Positions 12,529 through 24,535 of a stretch of DNA of 64,000 nt are shown piece after piece. Positions within the stretch are counted from its first letter, which is position 1; each line of letters begins with the position of its first letter. The position numbers were made by a program, and so were the translations under genes. This stretch comes from Phytophthora quininea (Eukaryota; Oomycota; Peronosporomycetes; Peronosporales; Peronosporaceae). The notes below the pieces were generated by a model that worked only from the letters and a program-made list of their open reading frames with translations, ran no database searches and was not told the origin of the DNA. The stretch spans positions 992,001-1,056,000 of the forward strand of contig JAAVTG010000672.1 in assembly GCA_011947345.1 (NCBI GenBank), given 5' to 3'.

Positions 12529-14419
12529 GAGCTTGCACGCGTGCACTGATCTCTCACTCTATGCGCCGCGAGGGACATTGATCGGGCTCGGACAGAGGCG
12601 AGGCTTTCGACTGCTCGTTTTTGCAGCGTGTGCAAGAGGCTGCCGACCAAACTTGGGCTGTTGGCGATGCTGGCGCTGTCGTGGTTGAGCAAGGTGTGCT
12701 GGAGATGAACGTTTATTGCGGCGACAACGTCCGTGGACGCTCGGCTATACCGGTAGGTATTTTTTGCAGCGTTATCAAGATTAATGTGCTCCGTCACATG
12801 TGCGCATCCTCAAATTGAGCACCGCTGTCCACGTGCTACTTTCTAGAGGAAGATCGGCCGTCACGCTGGTCTCTTTGGTCAGCAAGTTCTATCAGAAGGT
12901 AATTATCGCCATGAGCGCAATGGAGCTCGCGTTTTAGCAACCGACAGCTTGATAAGGTGTTGTTCCCCTGAGTGCATTTCGCCGCCTGAACTGCGGGACT
13001 TTGCACAATCGAAAGGCTGTCACAACAAGGAGCGTATTTCTACCCTCCGACTGTTGCCGTCTTGCATCGATGGTGGCGCTGCAAGTTGCCTCTCTACCCC
13101 ACAAGATAATTCTGCAGTCCTGTCGTTGATGGGTCACGAATGAACTTACGGAGAAATTGAAGAGTGCAACGACGGATTGCTGTAGCATCTTGACACGTGG
13201 TTGGTGGCGAGAGCTTGTTGCAGGGGGCATGAGGAGGAGATAGCCCCGGTAACTTTGTACAAAGCTCGCTGCACTCTTGGCGCACTCATTCAACGCCGAC
13301 TCTATCAGTTGTCCGCTTTCCATGGCGCACGTATCCGACAAGACACGCAAGAATATCGAGGAAGTGTGAGTACTGAACTATTTTCTCCTGCCAAAGAAAC
13401 AATGGTACTCAAATGTGCCACACAGTGTACGATTGCCAGCGAAGGAGAAGCCATGTATTCGAACAAAAGTAGTGCTACAGTACCAGGTCTCCTGGCATAC
13501 GTGGAGCTTGAGCGACAAACAATGTTAAACAGCCGCAGAGTTTCGACGATCTTCCGTTGTACGGCTGTGGCGATCGTCCGACAATTACCGGCAATCTTGT
13601 CAGACTCTGCAGGCTAAAAAATGGCATCGACGTCACGCTGACTCACTCTCCAACACCGGCAAAAGATACATTCGCTCGTCTACAGCCTGCCGCGAAAGAT
13701 ATTTGGGGTTTCTTTCAGCGGCGTGTGCAGACCTTGTGGTCTCATTAGGGTGTGGCGCTACGTTACCGTAGTTCTACGGTGCTGTAGCGCTCTTCGCTCA
13801 CAACTACTAAATACACGCGCCTAGTGCAGTAGACGAAGTATTTCCAGCGGCTATCCCGATGCCACCCGCGGGCACACACAGGACACTTGAGGTTGTTCAA
13901 GGCGCCACGCCGGAGGAAAAGCCTTCGTCATGACGGCTGTACCATAGTTAACTGTTTCTACAGCTGGTACGCCATCGCGTAGACGCTTCTGCTTGATTTT
14001 CACCTTGCCTTAGGAGTTGAGAGGGGTCACTTGAGCTTGATCGCTGAGCTTCATACGACACTTGAGAAGCCACGAGGCTTCGACATACAAGGTCCCGCCT
14101 CAAGCTCGGGCTCGAGGGGACCTCTAGCTGCATAACCTCCGGTGGTCTTCGTCGCCAGATGCACGCGTCGTGCATTGCGCTGGAGCTGGAGCTCGGAGCT
14201 CGGACTTGGACTTGGGCGAGCAAATGGCGAACTGACCGATGGAAGCGGAGGCGCTGCTGGCAGCCAGCACACGAAGTGCTAGACAATCACGGTGGTGGCT
14301 TCCACGGCGGCTGCAAAGTATGAAACTTTATTCTGTATAGTTCGGGGCTAGAAGGGTTAAAGGACAGAGTTCTTAGCTCAATCATCTACACCGGTGTTGA
14401 CCTCGATACCAAAGCGCCA
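12529..14419. other. Intergenic stretch, nothing recognised
   Basis: About 1.9 kb between the upstream region of the clade II transporter and the outer edge of the inverted duplication. Only short open frames without codon-bias support are seen. No RNA gene or element was recognised. Confidence 0.4.
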
Positions 14420-15960
14420 AATTGACCTCCATCAACAAGGAGTATCATCGTCGAACGATATATTTCGACATTCACAGGCGTCCTTGGTTTCGCTTGGCAG
14501 ATCCCGCTGGCCGGAAACCAAGTGTGTGGTGGGGGCATTGCTGATCAACACACAACTTCTGTCGGATCCCAGCGAATGGCAGTAACTGGCACTCGCTGCG
14601 GTCCCGCCAAACCGTTCAGTTGTAAGACGTCTTTGGCCGCTGATTTCCACAAGCTCGGAGCCAGGTTTAACGGATCCGTTCTTTTCGAGCGAGATCCGTC
14701 AGCCACACAGATGAGGCCCAGCACCACAGCACGACTGCTTCGCCATGCTACCAATTTGCTGTGAAGGTCCGCGGTCTTTGCTGCACGCTCCGTTCTGAAC
14801 GATGTTCTCCTCCCCGTGCTGCCGCCTTCCCGTTCCTGTAGTCCTCCAGCTGACCGGCGGGTTGCAGTGTTTTGCGAGCGACCGACTCACGACGTTGATC
14901 GGGCGCCGTGCATGTTGAGACTGCAAAGAACTCGGATTGCCTGTTGTCCACGCTGGTTTTCTGAGACTCTCAGTGAGAGGGAGCAGTGAAGGGTCCTGTC
15001 GAGCGCGGCGGCATCCTATCGAGGCAAACAGAGGCGGCATCCTATCAAGCGTGCAAAAACCTGCTGAGCCCTATTACTTTAGACGGCTACTACTACAGAA
15101 CAGTATCATTTTGGAATACTATACTATTTTCACCTTTCACGGCGTCTGGCTGAAAGCAATGAGGACGAAATACTCGAAAGCACCTCGCCACCGTAGTGCT
15201 TTGCCTCCACCGCCATCTAACTCGAATCGCAAGACTAGAAACCTACCGGTAGATATTACCGAAGCCTTCGCGTCGAGTTGACTAAGGCAGTCGTTGTAGC
15301 TCTTGGCCACCGCTCGAAGCTGCGTGCCAAGGTGCGCGTGCGTCCAAGCCTCGAGCAATCGCTCCTGGCATCACATCAAAGGTAGCAGCCCTAAACACAA
15401 ATCTCTTGGCAACACGAGTTGCTCTCGTCGAGGCCTTTTGTACGTGATAGCGCGCCCGTGGACGTTAAACCTCGCAGAGAGCGCTTCAACTGCACAACTG
15501 CTGCTCAACCACCCTGCCGACCAAGTGGGGCTGCAGTCGGGTGAACTGCCGCGTTGCAAAAAGGCCCGGGAGGCCGCCTCCGCGCCAGCCATTATTGACA
15601 GAAACCGTAGACAATGGTCGCGACCATACTCAGCGCCAGTCTCCGCTCTTTTGGTACGCGTCGCGAGGCCGATTCCGGTGCCGAGCACATGTCAAGCGGT
15701 GCAGCGGCGTCTTTAATCAGGCCGCCCGTTTCTCCTCGCGACCCGAGCACCAGCGCGTATGTCTACGACCTGGGGCGCCCCTGATAGGCCCCGTTGCCCC
15801 ATGACGCGCCGGGCCGACTGATAAGCGCAGCTCCGGATCTGCCTCTGCTGCAACATCGACCCGCTGCTGCGTCAGCAAAATCGCCGCTCGTCTACGGCGG
15901 TTTGCATCCCTCGAGTCGCGTGCCAGCCGAAAGTCGCCGCCGCCCGCTACGCTCTCCACC

Positions 15961-15975
15961 TCAGTCTCCGATTTT
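15961..15975 (+). promoter_or_regulatory. Initiator-like element before clade I transporter
   Basis: TCAGTCTCCGATTTT resembles the oomycete Inr+FPR consensus (TCATTYYNCAWTTT) and lies 49 bp before the ATG at 16024. Confidence 0.4.
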
Positions 15976-16023
15976 CCGCCTCACAGTCGAGCAAGTGACC
16001 ACCAGCAGACTCTATCGGCGACC

Positions 16024-17487
16024 ATGGCGCGCGCACCGCTCTTCACGCTGGAGGACGCCAAGATGGCCTTCAACCTCTTCTGCTGCGTCTACGGCATCGG
16101 CACGCTGGGCATGCCCGGCAACTTCTCGCGCGCCGGTCCCGTGATCGCCATCTTCGCCATGGCCTTCATGGCCTTCGCCAACATCTACGGCTCCGTGGCC
16201 ATCTGCCGCGTCATGCTGCTCGCCCCCACGTCCGTCAAGACGTACGGCGACCTCGGCGAGTGGGTCATGGGCAAGCCCGGCCGCTACCTGTGCGTGGTGG
16301 CCCAAATGGGCAACTGCCTGCTGGTGCCGTGCGTGTTCCTGGTGCTGGGCGGCACGCTGCTCGACGGCCTCTTCCCGAACGCCTTCAGCACCACGACGTG
16401 GTCCATCCTCATGGCGATCACGTGTCTGCCCGTGTGCCTCGTGCCGACGCTCAAGGAAGGCGCCGGCGCTGCCTTCGCGGGCTGCATGGGCACGCTGATC
16501 GCCGATATCATCGGCGTCGGGCTCGTGTTGCACGGCATGCGCGGCCACCCAAGCATCCCGACGCCCGAGCTCAATTTCAAGCAAGTGGCCGGCGCTTTCG
16601 GCAACCTCTCGCTCGCGTACGGCGCCGGCCTGGTGATCCCGGCGCTGCAGCGGCAACACAGCGACCCGACCCGCATGCCCCGGGTGGTGGGCGCCACGAT
16701 CGCGTTCACCTCCGTCTGCTTTTTGGTGCTGGGCACTTCCGTTTATTCGTCGGTCGGGTGCCAGATCGCGGGCAACATCCTGTGGACGATCTACCCGGAC
16801 TCGGAGACGGGCCTCACGACGTTGGGCTTCGCGTCGAGCTGGGGAGCCGTCGTGCTCGCCTACCTGTGCATGCAGGTGCACATTACGATCGCCTTCTCGG
16901 TGTTGCTGAACCCGGCCTTCTACATCACGGAGCGCGTCGTACTGGGCATGCACAAGTTGACCCCGGCGGACGTCGAGAGCAACGTGCCGACCTACGCCGA
17001 GATCTCCACACCCAACAGCGCTGCCGACGAGAAGCAGCTGCAGTCGCAGACGTCGCAGCGCCGATCGTTCGTCTCTTTCGCCGACGACGAGCCCGACGCC
17101 GAGGCCGCCGAGTATCGCGGCGCGAACGCCATCAAGTACATCACGCTCCGCATCGTGATCGTCGTCATCCTGGTGGTCGCGTCCATCGTGCTGAAGGACC
17201 ACTTCTCGGACCTGGCCGACTTTGCCGGCGCGTCGTGCATCACGCTGCACTCCATCATCCTGCCGATCACGTTCCTGCTCAAGAAGAAGTGGAACGAGCT
17301 GCCGTTGTGGGAGAAGGCGCCGGCGCTGGTCGTGACGGTGGTATGCTTTGTGCTGGGCTGCTACGTGACGTACACGAACGGCGAGAACCTGTTCGCGCCC
17401 AGCGACGACGACACCGAGTTCCCGTTCTGCGCGCCGGAGTACGAGAACACCGTGTACTACAATTACACGGCTGCCCACGAGAGTTAG
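16024..17487 (+). CDS. AAAP amino acid transporter, clade I, intact
   Basis: Intact 487-residue permease of the AAAP (Aa_trans) family, the best reference copy of clade I in the window. Segments visible as hydrophobic helices: about 16-36 (with GIGTLGMPGNFSRAG, the TM1 signature), 38-62, 88-113, 125-143, 149-171, 187-208, 219-241, 273-299, 371-390, 400-421 and 433-451, so 11 TM. A hydrophilic loop at 305-370 is Ser/Glu-rich and is the most variable part between paralogues. The tail APSDDDTEFPFC..EYENTVYYNYT carries an N-linked sequon at N480 and would be extracytosolic with 11 TM and a cytosolic N-terminus. It is convergent with the clade II gene at 17826. The codon usage is very GC-rich, which creates long antisense shadow frames. 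Substrate cannot be told from sequence. Confidence 0.92.
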   Translation: MARAPLFTLEDAKMAFNLFCCVYGIGTLGMPGNFSRAGPVIAIFAMAFMAFANIYGSVAICRVMLLAPTSVKTYGDLGEWVMGKPGRYLCVVAQMGNCLLVPCVFLVLGGTLLDGLFPNAFSTTTWSILMAITCLPVCLVPTLKEGAGAAFAGCMGTLIADIIGVGLVLHGMRGHPSIPTPELNFKQVAGAFGNLSLAYGAGLVIPALQRQHSDPTRMPRVVGATIAFTSVCFLVLGTSVYSSVGCQIAGNILWTIYPDSETGLTTLGFASSWGAVVLAYLCMQVHITIAFSVLLNPAFYITERVVLGMHKLTPADVESNVPTYAEISTPNSAADEKQLQSQTSQRRSFVSFADDEPDAEAAEYRGANAIKYITLRIVIVVILVVASIVLKDHFSDLADFAGASCITLHSIILPITFLLKKKWNELPLWEKAPALVVTVVCFVLGCYVTYTNGENLFAPSDDDTEFPFCAPEYENTVYYNYTAAHES

Positions 17488-17825
17488 ACGAGATAGGAAT
17501 TTGTCATACTCACATAAATATATTGATCGACGTTTTGAAAAGGATTCTCCTTGCCGATGGAACGCATTCAAGTCCGACAACTATCGCACTGAGGCGGATC
17601 ATGAAAAGCTGCTGTGTCTTCAACTTGCGATGAATTTGCCTGCGTACAAGGCAACGAAAATGTGCTAGTAGCCAAGCATACTCAACAGTGCCACATACTA
17701 CTGGCTGCCTTGGTATTGCGCGAGCTTTTCACCACAAGACACATACATACTGCATTTTGTTCCGCTAACGACGACTTGGATCTATCGCCAAACTATGGTA
17801 TAGTGGCCTCTTAGGAGGCGGCGTT

Positions 17826-19406
17826 TTAGTTGGTGGTGTTGTAGACGTAGTATGGCTCGTCCTGGTACTCGGCGTCGCAGTACGGGAACAGCGTGTCGTC
17901 GTTGGACGGCGTGAACAGCTCCTTGCCGGCGTAGATCATCACGTAGCAGCCCGTGACGGCGCACACGACGATCACTACCATGGACGCGGCCTTGTCGTAG
18001 ACCGGCATGCTCTTCCAGAACACGCGCAGGTAGATGATCAGCGGCATGAGCAGGCAGCTCGTGGTGTGGGCCGTGGCGCCCGTAAAGTCCTCCAGGTCCA
18101 GGAACTTGTCCTGGGCCAGCACGGCGATGATCACCAGGATCACGATGATGGCAATGCGCAGCGCGATGTAGCGCAGCGTGTTCTTGGTGCCGCGGTATTC
18201 GGCGGCAAGCTGCTCCTCCGTGATCTCCTCGCCGAACTCGAGCGCCACGCGCAGGTGCGACATACGACCCTCCGTCTTCTCGATCATGCTGGACGCCGAC
18301 ACCTGGCGACCAGTCTCCAGCGGCGTCGAGCTCTGCGCGTACGAGCGCTTCTCGTCCAGGTCCTGCTCCAAGTCCACGTCTAGCTGGTCGTCCTGGCCGA
18401 AGCGGACGATCTCGGGGCTCTGGTGCATGCCCAGAATCATACGCTCCGCCATGTAGAACGGCGGCTGCATCAGCGTCGAGAAGGCAATCGAGATGTGCAC
18501 CTGCATGAACAGGTACGCCATCACCACGGCGCCGCGGTCAGCGCTGAAGCCCAGAGGAGCCAGGCCCATGGGGTCAGACGTGCTCACGATCGAGTACAGG
18601 ATGTTGCCCGAGAGCTGGCAGCCACCGGCGGTGTAACCAGCGAGCGCGATGGCTAAAAAGAAGGCCGAGATGAACAGGATGGTGATCACCACCACGCGAG
18701 GCATGCGCTGCGGCTGCGAGTGCTCGCGCTGCAGGTCGGGCACCACGACGGCAGCGCCGTACGCCAGCGCCAGGTTGCCGAAGCACGTCAGCACTTGGTG
18801 CAGGGACGCATCGGGCGCCGGGATCGACGTGTGGCCGCGCATGTTGTACTGCAGCACCGAGACGGCGATGATGTCGGCGATCACCGTGCCCATGCAGCCG
18901 GCGAAGGCCATACCAGCGCTCTCCTTCAGCGTCGGGATGAGGCACACCGGGATGACCATGAGCGCCATGAAGACGATCCAAAACGTGGCGCTGAACGAGT
19001 CCGGGAACAGCACGTCGAGCAGCGTGGAGGCCAGCACCAGAAAGGCGCACGGCACCAGCAGACACACGCCCATCTGGGACACCACCGTGAAGAAGCGACC
19101 CCACTTGCCGAGGGCCCACTCGCCGAGGTCGCCGTACGTCTTGACGGATGACGGCGCCACCAGCATCACCTTGGACAGCTTGAGCGTGGCGTACGTGTTG
19201 GCGAAGATCATGAAGCCCAGAGCGATGGACGCGTACACGGGGCCGGCGCGCGCATAGTTGGACGGCATGGCCAGCGAGCCGATGCCGCACACGCAGCAGA
19301 AGAGGTTGAACGAGGCCTTGGCATCCTCAATGGTGAAGAACGCGGACGACTTGGCGCCACCCGTGGCGCCCTGCGCCTGAGAGGTGGTGGACATGCGAGC
19401 CAGCAT
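17826..19406 (-). CDS. AAAP amino acid transporter, clade II, intact
   Basis: Intact 526-residue Aa_trans permease. The TM1 signature is GIGSLAMPSNYARAGP, and about 11 TM segments follow. The TM8-TM9 loop is long and acidic, with SSMIEKTEGRMSHLRVALEF shared with the gene at 10889. The tail ends in FPYCDAEYQDEPYYVYNTTN with sequon NTT. The open frame extends upstream to 19784, but the initiator at 19485-19500 and the paralogue start place the ATG at 19404-19406 (MLARMSTTSQ). It is convergent with the clade I gene (338 bp between stops). The second copy in arm B is split by a transposon, so this is the only intact member of the pair. Confidence 0.92.
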   Translation of the reverse strand: MLARMSTTSQAQGATGGAKSSAFFTIEDAKASFNLFCCVCGIGSLAMPSNYARAGPVYASIALGFMIFANTYATLKLSKVMLVAPSSVKTYGDLGEWALGKWGRFFTVVSQMGVCLLVPCAFLVLASTLLDVLFPDSFSATFWIVFMALMVIPVCLIPTLKESAGMAFAGCMGTVIADIIAVSVLQYNMRGHTSIPAPDASLHQVLTCFGNLALAYGAAVVVPDLQREHSQPQRMPRVVVITILFISAFFLAIALAGYTAGGCQLSGNILYSIVSTSDPMGLAPLGFSADRGAVVMAYLFMQVHISIAFSTLMQPPFYMAERMILGMHQSPEIVRFGQDDQLDVDLEQDLDEKRSYAQSSTPLETGRQVSASSMIEKTEGRMSHLRVALEFGEEITEEQLAAEYRGTKNTLRYIALRIAIIVILVIIAVLAQDKFLDLEDFTGATAHTTSCLLMPLIIYLRVFWKSMPVYDKAASMVVIVVCAVTGCYVMIYAGKELFTPSNDDTLFPYCDAEYQDEPYYVYNTTN

Positions 19407-19484
19407 GGTGCGGAGCGGGAGACGACAGTCGGTGGCTACGGCTACTGCTGCTGGTAGCTGGCTGGGACTTCTTCGAGACGAGGA

Positions 19485-19500
19485 GAATTCCAAAGTGAGC
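19485..19500 (-). promoter_or_regulatory. Initiator-like element of clade II transporter (arm A)
   Basis: Minus-strand GCTCACTTTGGAATTC, close to the oomycete Inr+FPR consensus, 79 bp before the ATG at 19406. The same sequence occurs in arm B. Confidence 0.5.
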
Positions 19501-21107
19501 GCCGAGTTAAAGAGCCTTTCGAGCTCGCGAGCGGCGTCATTTCTCGCTCCGAGTCCGCCGCTGCAGATTTGCCTTTCTCGCTCTTGTCGGCGAGCAATGG
19601 ATGTAGACAAAAACTGCACGGCCAACCACTCTTTTTCGCAGCGGGCATAGTGAGCGCGAGTCGCCAGCAAGCACTGCGCAGCCAACTCGGCACTCGTCTG
19701 TTGAGACGAAGGCTCTCTTGTGAGCTCGTGCCCCGGCAGTGCAAGTTGCAGCAGCAAGATACGGATCACCACATGAAGAGGCAAAGCGCGGGCTCGGCAC
19801 CGAGGTGGCCTGAGCGAGGACCTCCATTTAAGGGATGCGCTCTCGACCGTCTCATTTCGTCCACACCGACACAGTCATTTCGTCCACACACACGGAGTTG
19901 CTTTTTGGGATGCGCTCGGTCGACCAAGCACCAACTGGTGCGTCTGTCACAAGTGAACACTAGCAGCACCGTGGTGGCATCACTGGTGCAGCATGCGCAT
20001 CGAGTGACGAGATGGTATCAAACCAGAGAAACGCCACGGTACGCGCACCAAGGCTCGTGTTACTGCCGACTGAACGTCGCCACCCCCACCACCATCCTCG
20101 AGATAACTCGTCTCGGGCCGTATCGCCAGGGGACCGATTGGCGCAGGACGCCCGGCTCGATCCCACGGCCTCGGGCCTTTCCGGTGCAATGGCCCGCTCT
20201 CTCTCCTTGAGTGTTCGCTGCTGGGCGCGCTGCCTGACAGCAGCTGCCGCACCGCTCCGTATCCCGGGGCCAGAGAGAACCCAAGAAGAAGGTGTCTCTC
20301 AGAGTCTGAGACCAAGGGCTCGACTGGAAGACCAGCAGAAAGCCGACCACTACCGATATGGTGTGTGCAGACAGACCATGGCGGCGTCGTTGAACGCCGT
20401 CGCGTGCTAAACGGCGGCAGCACGCCAACTTGAAGCCGACGCCATCTTTAAGCGGCGCAGTCGGAAGAGTGCGTCGCCTCCATGCGGTGCGGATGCGGTG
20501 CTCTGCGTCTGCCGCCTCGCATTTCCAAGGATGCGCGGCACCGGGCAACCACCCGTTAGCCGAGACGAGCGCCGCTTCCTCGCCCCATCCTCCTAAAAGC
20601 AGGCCTGGCAGGCCAACTCGCCTCGTTTCCGGTGCATGACAACAATCAAATCGGATCCTCCATGGGGTCCCGGCGCAGAAGCATCCCCGTATACGGTTTT
20701 GTGCGTGTCCCCCTACCGGTGCTTTTTGAAGGCGAGGTGGGCCCAGCAACGTCGCGACGCCATGACACGCTACGCGTCATGCGCGACTGCAGCAAATGAG
20801 AGCGGCGCGGTTGGTAAAGCCCGAACAGCCTGCAAAGCGCGGGCGAGCATTTCACTGCAATGCAGGCAGCGATTTGCGCGCTGTACACCGGTACATGTAG
20901 AACAGCGCCGGTATTCACAACAAATTGACGCTCAGATCCTTGGATCTTTCACGGCTGCAATGGGCGCCGACAGCAAGCTTCCGGGGCTGATGACGGGTCG
21001 TTCTCGTTGCTCAAGCTCGACTCGGCTCGGCTCGGCTCGACGCGCGACAGTAAGTTGCGATTAAAACGGCGGTCGACTGGCCCATTTCGGAAGTTTTTGT
21101 AGCCGTT

Positions 21108-21443
21108 CATCGATGCCATAAAAATCGTGGGCGCTGCGGTGTTGCAACAACTGACGGACACTGGAAATCCGAACTGGGGGTAGCATCAAGAATATACCTA
21201 TTCAAGGGCTTTAGCCGTTTTTGGTGGGACAAGCCGAAGGTGCTAGAGAATGAAATTTCTAAAGCTAATGCACGTATATTCATCAGTATCACCTCGAGTG
21301 ACCTTCGAGCATCCCGGAGTTATCGGCGGGGTATTCCCATACGACGAAGGTTTTTATGTACATGTACGTGTTGCGCATCGAGCACGTTAAACCTCGCTCT
21401 ACGTGGTCATCGTGTCGTGAGGGCCAACATTGGCAATGACAGG
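21108..21443. other. Unique left part of the palindrome spacer
   Basis: Sequence between the inner end of arm A and the copia target site. It has no counterpart next to arm B and no recognised gene. Confidence 0.5.
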
Positions 21444-21448
21444 CACAA

Positions 21449-21719
21449 TATTGCGAGGGTGTAGTGAAGAGCGAGGCAAGAAGTGGATTGCGCACAAGAA
21501 AGTAGGTTTCGAAGTGAACTTTATTGATCATTGCCAACCTTCTGCTGCTTCTCCAGGGTGCTGCCGTAAGGCAGCACCTTCGACCTCGCGCCACCACTCG
21601 TTCAATCGTTGATGCAGCCACCATATTACGGGGCGCGGTGTTGACGATGGTTGTAGATTACGCTCTCAACTACCTACTAGCGCATGCAGTGCTAATCAGC
21701 GAGATCCCGGCTTCCAACA
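21449..21719 (-). repeat. 3' LTR of copia 1
   Basis: 271-bp direct repeat (268 bp if TG...CA ends are used). I found no difference from the copy at 26250-26520. It contains a small hairpin (GTGCTGCC..GGCAGCAC) near 21558. Confidence 0.9.
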
Positions 21720-21744
21720 CTCCTTCCATCGCGGTGGTGAGCAC

Positions 21745-23287
21745 TTACACTGCGGTTGTATGGCGGCAGGTGCCGGACGCATGCATGTCCAGCCCGAACA
21801 TCGCGCACAACTCGCGCAGCCTCGGCGCAGCGAACGACTTTGTCAGCAAGTCGGCGACCATGTCGGATGTAGGCACGTACGCTGGTACGATGATGCCCTT
21901 GGTAGCCAGGTCCTTCGTGAACTTGTACTTGACATCCACATGCTTGGCCTTGCCGGAGCTTGTTTCGTTTTGCGCCTGCTTTATCGCCGCCTGGTTGTCC
22001 ATGTTCATCAACATCGGCTCATCGACAGGAACTCCGAGCTCCTTGAAAAGCTCGCGCAGACCTATCAGTTCTCGTGCAGCGTGTGCCGTGGCGACGAACT
22101 CAGCCTCCATCGTGGATAGCGCGACCGTCGTCTGCCTCTTGCACAGCCAGCTGACCACGGCGCCATTCACCCGCAAAACCACACCACTAACCGACTTTCG
22201 ATCGCTCTTGTCGCCTGCGAAGTCAGCATCACTGAAGCTGTCCACCTGCAGCGTTGCGCCCGCATTGTCGCGCACACCACCTAAGCGCATCACAGCTCCC
22301 TTAGTACCCTTCAGGTAACGCGCAATGCGCTTGGCAAGTACCCAGTCAGCACTAGTCGGCGCGTGCGTTCGTCGAGTCGCCTTGTGGACGGCATAAGCGA
22401 TATCAGGGCGCGTGCACCGCGCTATCCAGAGCAGCGACCCGACAATCGACTGGAACGACTTCACCGACGCACCACCAACCGAGCTCTCATGTGGCAGCGG
22501 GACGTCACCACCAAGGACCTCGTTCTCGTTCTCGGGCCCAATCGGCACAGTCACTGCGTGGGCATCTTGCAGCCCAAACTTGTCAAGTAGCTCGCCGATA
22601 GTAGCCTCCTGGTCCAGACTGTACTCGCCATCGGGTGTGTACTGTACACGCATTCCCAGGAACTTGCTGACGCGGCCTAAGTTCTTGATTTCGAGTGTGG
22701 CTAGCATGCCGAAGAGAGCGTCGACACGCTCCTCGCTCGTACCCGTAACGAGCAGGTCGTCGACATACACGCCTACCACGGTCATGTCCGAGCCATCCTT
22801 CCTGTAGTACAGACACGTATCTGTTGCACACTGGATGAAGCCGCCCTGGATAAGCTCGTCATGCAGCGCCTTGGCCCACAGGCGCCCGGCTTGCTTCAGC
22901 CCGTACAGACTGCGACGAAGCCGCAGCGCCATCCTGGTTTGATCTTCGACACCGTGCTCCCGCAGTTTTTTCGTCCACGTGCATACCCTGCGGGACGTGC
23001 AAGTGGATGTTCATGTCCTTCTCGGTGTCGGCCTTGACATAGGCATTGGGGATGTCACCGTGCTTGGCGGGAACTCGCCATATCATCGCCAACACCAGAA
23101 TCACCTTGGTACTCGTCATATCCATCACAACTGAGAACGTCATTGTGTAATTGACCCCAAGCACTTGCTTATTCCCACAAGCTACCAAGCGCGCTTTGTA
23201 CCGTTCCACGTTGCCATTCGCATCCGTTTCGGTCTTAAAAACCAATTTAGTGTGCAGCGGACGCACCTCGTTCGTTCGCGCCACCAA
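21745..23287 (-). pseudogene. Copia 1 reverse transcriptase and RNase H, frameshifted
   Basis: Two overlapping blocks. 23287-22859 has the N-terminal RT region (KLVFKTETDANGNVERYKAR, LVACGNKQ). 22932-21745 has the fingers/palm with the YVDDLLVTG catalytic motif, then RNase H motifs (DADFAGD, STMEAEF) and the usual KHVDVKY near the end. One frame change between the blocks prevents a single product. Known role: reverse transcription of the element RNA in the virus-like particle. Confidence 0.85.
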
Positions 23288-23451
23288 CTCCTAAGTATTG
23301 TTGTCCTCTAGCGAGTCAAGTTCAGATTGTGCTGCTGCGCGCCACTTGGTGCTGTCGTGCGACTTCATGGCTGCGTTCCAGCTCTTCGGGTCCTCATGAT
23401 ACACGGCACCAACGATCTCACGCGGCGGCATCTTCGCTCCGCCGTCGCGAG

Positions 23452-24535
23452 TCACCATCTGGTGCGTAGTCCTGTTTTTTCCTGTCCTGTAGGCTCGCTG
23501 ATGGACTTGGATCTGCTTCGATTGCGGCCTCCACGCTTACCACGAGTTTTCTTGCCCGTTTTTGATGTGCTCGTCAGCGTCACACCCGACTGCTCCTTCC
23601 GAAGGCTATGCCCGTCAGGCTGACCAACATCTGGGGCATCCACAGACTTCTCGACACTATCCTTTTCATCGACTACCCCAGCGTCAGCCGCAGGGCCGGT
23701 CTCCAACTGCCGCCGGAGCTGTGCGTTTGTAGTCTCGCTCAGTGTCTGAACATTTCGCACGTGCTGTGTCGTGCGGACCACACGATCCTTCGTGAACAGC
23801 ACTCGGTACCCCTTGGTTTCGTCGTTCTTGCCGACAATAAGCCCTTCCTCCGCACGTGCTCCAAGCGCACTTGGTTTCTTGTCGCGAATAGCCGTGCATG
23901 CTGATTCAACGACAACAATGTCCGTCACCTTGGGCTTCTGTCCAGTCAGCATTTCGAGTGGAGACGCACGGCCTGGATTGCTTCGCGTCGGGCTCCGATT
24001 CAGTATATAAGCTGCGTACTCCGCCGCGTCCCCCGGAAGCTCAAGGGGAGTTCGGAGCCAAAACTCATGGAGCGAACCATGCCCACGATCGTCTGGTGCA
24101 TTCGTTCCGCCTTCCCGTTCGAGGCCTGGTTGTCAGCCTCAGACACCTCACGCCTGCGCTCTTGCAGAACGGGTCCACAACCTTGTATTCGCCACCTCCA
24201 TCCGTCCGTAGGCAATGCACTCTGCAATTAAAACGCTTCTCGAAATACAATAGGAAGTGTTCAAACTGCTTCGTCGCGTTATCCTTGGTCTTGGCCAGGA
24301 ATACGCGGCAGTAGTTGGTCTTGTGGTCGATGAAGTTGATCATGTACTTCTTGCCTCTCCTATCACGCGGAGTGATCGGCCCCTTGATATCACTGCAAAT
24401 GACACCACCCACACGATCGATCGATGCATTAGTTCCCGTGTCCTTGCGCGACTGCTTGTTGCGGCGCTGCTTGCCCTGAGCGCATGCCACGCAGACAGGT
24501 CGTTCTCTGTCGGTAAGCCGAAAACCACTGCTCAC
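23452..24535 (-). pseudogene. Copia 1 integrase region, frameshifted
   Basis: Blocks 24535-24065, 24227-24000 and 23952-23452. The first has the end of the zinc region (CVACAQGK) and the rve core acidic residues in SDIKGP and RTDGGGEY. The second has NGKAERMHQTI, including the region of the catalytic Glu. The third covers the C-terminal domain and linker (KVTDIVVV, GLIVGKNDETKGYRV). At least two frame changes are present. Confidence 0.8.

Larger units (their letters stand above)
14420..21107 (+). repeat. Arm A of a 6.7 kb inverted duplication
   Basis: This segment reappears in reverse complement at 26750-36826. Identity starts abruptly at AATTGACCTCC (14420; partner end 36826) and ends after GTAGCCGTT (21107; partner start 26750). 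The arms encode identical 487-residue transporters. I see three length differences, all with one extra base in arm A: A5 versus A4 near 15559, T5 versus T4 near 19901, T5 versus T4 near 20727. Arm length is 6688 bp here and 10077 bp in arm B; the 3389-bp difference equals the 3384-bp insertion plus its 8-bp target duplication minus those three bases. Besides the two transporter genes, 14420-15960 and 19501-21107 hold no recognised gene. Confidence 0.95.

Noticed and set aside
16012..17633. Long frames of 522 (minus) and 457 (plus) residues overlapping the clade I transporter, and their mirror at 33614-35235
   Set aside because: They are Arg/His/Gly-rich shadows produced by GC-rich third codon positions of the transporter gene. 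They have no domain and no promoter.
19407..19784. 126-residue N-terminal extension of the clade II transporter
   Set aside because: It contains the initiator motif, shows no conservation with the other clade II genes and is rich in Arg/Ser/Gln. The ATG at 19406 matches the paralogues.
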